DNA of 64,000 nucleotides from assembly GCA_023653785.1 (NCBI GenBank), contig JAMKCH010078527.1, forward strand, positions 1 to 64,000, given 5' to 3'. How positions within the stretch are numbered: position 1 is the stretch's first letter; every line of letters starts with the position of its first letter. Shown one piece after another: positions 58,111 to 64,000 of the stretch. Position numbers and translations under genes: made by a program. The DNA is from Ophioderma brevispina. Taxonomy: Eukaryota > Echinodermata > Ophiuroidea > Amphilepidida > Ophiodermatidae. Under the pieces are notes generated by a model that saw nothing but the letters and a program-made list of their open reading frames with translations, was not told where the DNA came from and searched no databases.

Positions 58111-60847
58111 CACGTTTTTGTTGCCTTTCGTTTCCTCTCGGCCGCCGCGTTAGGGTAATGTCAAATGGGTAGTCACAATTATTGGGACTAATTCATAATG
58201 AGGGTGTAGGGGTCAAATTTAAAAATTTCTCATTTTCCCCATAGGGTTACACAGTTAAGTGGTTATGACTGAGAGACCAGCAGTGGGCGTGGTGTGGAAC
58301 ATGAAGGTTGGCCAAAATTGTTCATTTTGCTTGGGACATGAAGTTGAGAAAGAACATGAACACAAATTTTTACAAATTACTGACCCCCTAGTTTTGCCTT
58401 TATAGCCCCCTCTATTTTTGACTGAATAATACCCCAAAATTGACCAGAATGACTGAATTTCTTCATTTTAGCACTGCACAGTTTGTGTATGTAGCATTAA
58501 TTTCAATATGAATATTTATATCATTCCCAACAATGAGCTTTAATGTCCTTATACAAGAAATTACATTCCAACCACCCTCTCGATTTGGCTAGGGGGGTCT
58601 GCGGAATTTCCCCCCTATGGCGATCTTTAACTTTGCTTTAAAAAGCTGTAATTTTAAAAGAATATTAAAAAAATACGCATCAAACTACTTTTTTCATTTT
58701 TACCCAACCGGACCTCAAGTCAAGCATTAGGCTATTCAGAAACACATTAGTTTATATCGGGGCGTTGTTGCTATTTTTAAGGAAAAGTGTGTTCTATATG
58801 GTATTTTGCCCAATGTTACAAAAAAACAGCCCAGAAAAGAAACGGACATCTATGCTTTGCACAAATTACTCAACTTGTAGTGAGTGGTGTGAGTAAACAA
58901 GAATACAAGTGCATGCTTTCATAGATTTGGTCATTTTTTCCAGACAAAAAATGAGTGGTTCTAGTTTTTGTTCTGCCTCTTTTAAACAGATTTAAAACAA
59001 AAAATTGTCATATTAATGAGCATTTATGAGAGGTACTTTTCAGTACTTATTTCATGTTTAAGAATCAAGTATTTAATCAAGCATAAGGCAGAGCACAAGT
59101 CACAAAATCCAAATATGCAGATTTGCAGTTGGGGGATGGTACTATTTCCCCTACTGCAAGGCAAACCTTTCCCAAAATGGGGGGGGGGGGTCTTAGAAAT
59201 GCTGCCAGAGGCACGAAATGAAGTCTTAAAGGGCTGCATACCCCCTTACCACTTCCCTCTGTCAGTCATTATACGTTAATTAAAATGTATGTGTCTAGCT
59301 TTGTAGTGCAGTGATGGATCAAGTTTCTGGTATACTTGAGAAAAGATGCGGATAACAGATGAGGAGGTTAAAAGTCATTCAGGTGTCATGGTCGGTCTAT
59401 CTTGTGCATGTGGTGTATAAACTTGGGAAATGTTCTTGTTCCAGCAGTGTTTAGTGCAGTGAAGTTCACATTGGTATATACTTGGCATGATTACAAGGGC
59501 CTTATGTGGGGTAACAGCTGGGTCAAATGTCATTCAGGGTCACTCTTGACCACACAAGCGGACAACCTTATTTGGGGGCCACTGTTCCTATTTGGCTAAT
59601 CCTAAAACTGCTAATGAAAACCGTGCAAAAAATTAAATCGTTTCTCTTTTTTTTTTGTACCATACCCTGAGGCTCATGTCCCTCACCAAAGTTCAAACCT
59701 TTAAAATGACCTTTTAATGGTTACCATTGGCTAGGAAGCGGGGGCTCATGCACAAGATAGAACGACGGTGACACCTGAATGGCCTGACCTCCCCCAAGAC
59801 CACCCCAAGAATTCTTAAAACTTTTAACCAAAAAACAAAATTCCCAAGCTTGTCTCCTCCAGTGGGTAGCGACACAGATTTTTTATGAGGGGAGAAAACA
59901 GGGGAAAGTAATTTTTGGGAGGGAGGGGGGGAACTTCCAAAGTTTGGAGGAGATTTTTAAAACAACTTTTGGCCCCCAAAATTGCCCAAATATTTGTCCA
60001 AATTTGGTATTTTGGCCCCAAATCGCTGATTTTGATAAATGCGTCATTGTTCTTTGCGGCCTGGGGGGGGGGGAGAAAAAATGGGGAAATGTCCCCTTCG
60101 CTGGTGCCGCCACTGCCCATCTCCCTCATCGCCCACCCTCCCCAATCAGCACTTCGGCGGTGCCCCAGTACCCACATCTGAAAATCGTCCTAAGCCCATG
60201 GTTATGCGTCTTTGACGTATTCCTACTGATATGTCGGGTGCCCATAACTAAATGAAATGGTACCGTTTATACACCTGGATTTTTTCAACCAGGTCAATGA
60301 ACTACATTTCCAGCTTGTACCGGAGAAAGCTTAGTCTCCTACCTAAAAAGTAAATATACAACAAGCTTACAAGTCAAATTCAATTGTTGTGCCTTCACAG
60401 TTCTTGCTCTTCATACTTATCAACCTCTCAGATAACCCTGCACTTTCAACACTCCTTTGTCACGTGTTGGCCTGATTTTTTGTAGCCAAATTTGTCATAA
60501 GAACCAGTTGCCCGAAGTCATATGGGCGTGAAACAGATTGGAGTCAAAAATCACAGTGATGATTAAAGAGGTATTCTTTGAACTTCTATGTTTTACATCG
60601 TAAATCACATGCTTTGTTCACTAATCATGGTCAGAAGGATCACTGACCAAGATTCCACATGGGGCTAAACAACCATTGGATTATAAAAGGTCCGTGACTG
60701 ATGTAAGGCATTCTTGACATTTAAATTGTTTCTTCGTATGAAATGACATGCTATGACCACAAACTCGTTAAAGAAAAGCACTGACCCAAAGCCCAGTGGG
60801 GGGTTGCAAACAGATTGGGGTCGAAGTTCACAGGGACTGATAAACGG
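58111..60847. other. No gene seen
   Basis: AT-rich spacer. GGTGCCGCCACTG at 60102-60114, after a G-homopolymer, resembles a decayed hAT end (TACGCCACTG), with no convincing partner. From about 60520 to 60840 there are loosely repeated pieces (AAACAGATTGGAGTC... and AAACAGATTGGGGTC...). Confidence 0.4.
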
Positions 60848-61320
60848 GTAGTTTTGTGGTCCGCCAGCTATTAGCTGGAGGAACCACTTAGCAATCCGTT
60901 GCTTGTGAGTGCGTTGTGCTGTGTGTGTGTGCGGTGTAAGTGTGTTAATGGGTGTGTCACCAAGATGTTAAGTTTTTAAAGATGTGTTTTTTTAATTGAC
61001 CTCAATTGAAAAGTTGGACTTCAATTGGAACCAAACTTGTGTCATAGGAGCACCAAGGGATCCCTCAAATGGTCGGTGGGTGAGTCAAAGGTTATGTGCC
61101 AGATCAAAGGGCATGTGAGGTCAAGTTGAAAATAGGCTAATAATGAAACTCAATTGACGTTAAACTTCAATTGGAACAAACTTAGTCATAGGTGCAACAT
61201 GGGATCCCTAATATGTGATGAGGTCAAGGTCATATGCCAAGGGGAAAAGTAATGGAGCGCTCACAGTTTATATTCTTGAAATATACGCGAGCGCGAAACC
61301 CGAGAGAGGAAAGAAGAGAA
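60848..61320. repeat. Interspersed repeat with hairpin head and two subunits
   Basis: It begins with a perfect palindrome, CCAGCTATTAGCTGG (60862-60876), then a GT-rich stretch. Two subunits share TCAATTGGAACCAAACTTGTGTCATAGG (61021) and TCAATTGGAACAAACTTAGTCATAGG (61169), each followed by GCAnCAnGGGATCCCT. No coding content. Confidence 0.6.
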
Positions 61321-63649
61321 CCAGCGAAAATCTAGTTAAATTCTGTATTGTTGTCTTGGCAGGAAGAGAAAGACAAGGGTAATTAATTTTTTGTTGTTGT
61401 AGGCAGCAAGTAGAGCGGCACATAAGGATTAATTTGGTATATATATATTTGGCTAGTGGTCGGTGGTCTCTGTTTGTGGTAAAATGTTAACTCTGCAATT
61501 AATTGCACTCATACTCTTCACACATTGATCAATAAACTTCAGGACAGGGTCTGAAGAACGCTGGCCCAAGACTCATATGGGGTGTACCACTCAATGGGGT
61601 GACAATATGGGGTGTTACACTATATGGGGGACTCATATGGGGTGTGTTACACAATTGACATCTGATTACCTCATAGACCTTTAACTTTGATCCCATTCAC
61701 AAACTGCAGTGGCAGACAACACATGCGTTTAGGGAGCAGCTGTATTAGATGTGGTTAATAACGGATTTATGGTAGTGAAACTATTATCTAGAAAAACCTT
61801 TGTGTATTAATTAACCCTGGTCTACTTGAGCCATTTTATGTAACAAAACTCCGAAGGTGGGGGTACCACCCCCCTGTGATTTTTACTGAACATCCGACTC
61901 CTGTAAATTTGGTACCACAGGGTATAGCTTAGAGTTTTCTTCTTTCCTGGCTCAAAAATAAAGTACCAAAACATTCCATTATTGAAGTCACTATGACGTC
62001 TATGTTGAGGAAAGTATGAAAAATACTGAATATAGGGTGGAAAATTTATATTTTGCAATTTTAGCGGAACTCCAAAACATTATATATCACTACTTAAGTG
62101 CTTCATTATATATAATAAAACTAGTCATTCCCATTCAAGTAGAGCCAAAAATCGCATGTAAATCGGATATCCCTAACATTTGCGGCAAAAAATTGAATTT
62201 TTCCCTAGGGGGTCTATGGAAATTGACCATTTTGCTAAAATTGCTCAACTTATGACATCATTGGACGTAATGCTGCATTTTGGTACTCATTTTGGATCAT
62301 TTTTTAACGATGTGACGTGATGCCATAGCTATCTATTGGTACCAAAGCAAGTGCCTGTGATGTTTCTATGTTGGCTTAGAAATGTTGGTACTTCTCTCCC
62401 GAAGGGGGGAGTGGTTCCCTCCCCACCCCCACCCCCACCCCACGTCCCTCACTTGGGATCACCTGTATCTACCATACCCGGGATGTTTGTTTTTGGATGG
62501 AAAAAGAGTGGAAAATGTCAATGACAAGTACATTAAAATAATTTGGCCCCAAAAAGGGGTTTTTTAACAAGCCGGGGGAAAACCGAAAGGGGGTGGGGGT
62601 GGGTAACCCCCCATCCCTAGGTTAAGAGGAGGGTCAATTGTATTACAGTAAGTATTACCCCAACGATCAACATTTTAAGAAACATTCAAACCAATATTGG
62701 TACTGGAATCGTATTTGTCAACCCCAAAGTACTAGCATATAAGATAGGTGTCAATTTTAAGAATTAATTAAATAAGGTAACAATACTCTCTAGAAAACAT
62801 ATTTTTAAAAAACACTTGTACATCGCCCCAAGAACAACGATTTAATTTTTGTAGAGGCAATAATACCCCTTTGTGCTCATACAAAAAAATTTACAAGAAT
62901 GAAAACCGATGTATATTTTTGTACAAACCGCAGTTGAAAACTGATTTGGATGGCATTTTTAGGACATTTAAGGGGGTCACCATCCGAAAGCCCCCTCTGG
63001 CGTCTTGGATACCAATCATAATTATAAAAGCTATTGAAATGAATAACATATGAGACTACCCATGGAAAACACAAAAATAAACATAGTGCTTTAACGCCAA
63101 ACTAAAAATAATGCTAATGTAATATAGCCGATTTTCTACATTTACCCTCGCAATTTTGCGGTTCAGGGGCCTCTAAATGGGGGGTATGTATTATCTCAGT
63201 CACAGGAGGGTTAGATCAGGCTAACTTTGTCTGTGATAATATTTCATCAAGTTCACAGCATATCCACAAAAAATGCATCGAGTTGGCCAAAACTTCACCT
63301 TGTTCGACATTTTCCCAATCACAGGTTCTCTCTGTCAGGGACACTTAAGAAGTTCACTTCGATCACAGGTTTTGGTTTGAAGGAGCCCTCTATAGGAGAG
63401 AAATGGGTCTTCTTATCCGAGACCAGACTTATTCAAGTACTACTCGAGAGACCCGGGCCCAAGCAATATTACATTGGAATTTAACTGGGATTTCACTCAA
63501 TTTTTGTGCTTATGATGGACTTTTCTTTGTTTTGAGCATGATATCAACACAAAACATCATCATTTCTCCCAGCTTCATGCTGATTTTGCTTCTTACTCTA
63601 CTGAAATGAAAAGTAGAATTTGATACCCTATGCAGACATTGACTTTTGA
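61321..63649. other. No gene seen
   Basis: AT-rich spacer. A short tandem of ATATGGGGTGT units lies at 61563-61640, and C/G-homopolymer patches are near 62415-62440 and 62590. No protein recognised. Confidence 0.4.
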
Positions 63650-63720
63650 GGCGCGCGCGCGCGCGATAGCGCGCAGTCGCGCATCTAAAAAGATTTGAGT
63701 CGAGCGGTTTACGCGCGCAT
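63650..63720. repeat. Alternating GC tract
   Basis: GCGCGCGCGCGCGCG at 63652-63666 is followed by ATAGCGCGCAGTCGCGCA and another GCGCGC near 63711. Such alternating purine-pyrimidine tracts can form Z-DNA; no gene context is visible. Confidence 0.7.
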
Positions 63721-64000
63721 CTTGATTAAAAGCCGGCCTCTGCGAGTTTTCTACCTCGTATTTGAGCAGGCAACCCAGCAAAATACGTCCTTTGGCCATA
63801 AATTTAATGATTAATGATCACAAACACTATGCATTTACCAGACACACGCAATTTTTCAGATATGTGAACGGACAGGTAAATCGTTTTGTCAGAGAGCGAG
63901 AAAAAATCTGCGGGTATTAACTCCGGAAAACAAATGTATCGGAACTCCTATGGAAATACCGCATGGACGGTGTACGAAAAAAGGAACACGGAATATGTGT
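63721..64000. other. No feature seen
   Basis: AT-rich sequence to the window edge. Confidence 0.4.

Overview
The window looks like nuclear DNA from an invertebrate animal. It is AT-rich and gene-poor, and most of its recognisable content is decayed transposons: non-LTR elements with PHD, endonuclease, reverse transcriptase and RNase H parts, tRNA-derived SINEs, hAT-like MITEs with CAGTGGCGTA ends, long foldback elements and one TA-flanked Tc1/mariner-type element. Candidate genes are split by introns with GT/AG borders. The repeat style suggests a marine invertebrate, perhaps an echinoderm, hemichordate or lancelet. That placement is an impression, not a result.

Layout. 0-5 kb: two minus-strand LINE remnants, the first split by an 829-bp insert with a perfect 17-bp target duplication. 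5.4-6.8 kb: hAT-like element carrying minisatellites. 7.65-15.2 kb: a tandem duplication of a unit of about 3.7-3.9 kb, each copy carrying its own later insertions. 15.2-18.1 kb: hAT MITEs around a foldback element. 18.8-38.9 kb: the main locus. 40.7-49.1 kb: SINE, decayed tetraspanin-like copy, a minus-strand LINE with RNase H, MITE. 49-64 kb: mostly anonymous sequence with GC-rich repeats, a foldback element and a roughly 45-50 bp minisatellite.

The main locus is a eukaryotic-style, intron-containing gene on the plus strand. Its large exon (32559-36725) encodes a protein resembling bacterial large toxins. It has a C80-type cysteine protease domain (His in GHG, Cys in LVAC), a hydrophobic TcdA/TcdB-like pore-forming segment, and RTX (GGxGxD) calcium-binding modules. 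Three upstream exons (27456-27940, 29489-29603, 31224-31302) join it with fully compatible splice phases and add a non-bacterial-looking domain with a GDMIGW motif. A decayed duplicate of the first of these lies at 25259-25734. A signal-peptide-like exon at 18824-18918 may be the 5' end, but its link to the gene is not shown.

The RTX region is interrupted by one in-frame TAA (36723-36725) and then stays open in the same frame to 38102. Beyond that, frameshifted RTX modules are still legible to about 38.85 kb. The locus reads as a bacterial-type toxin gene captured by an animal genome, fitted with exons, and now truncated or decaying at its 3' end.

Other gene-like items are weak: a small secreted-protein-like exon on the minus strand (20897-21110) in a segment repeated at 47.3-47.85 kb, and an intronless, frame-broken tetraspanin-like copy at 43.47-44.2 kb.
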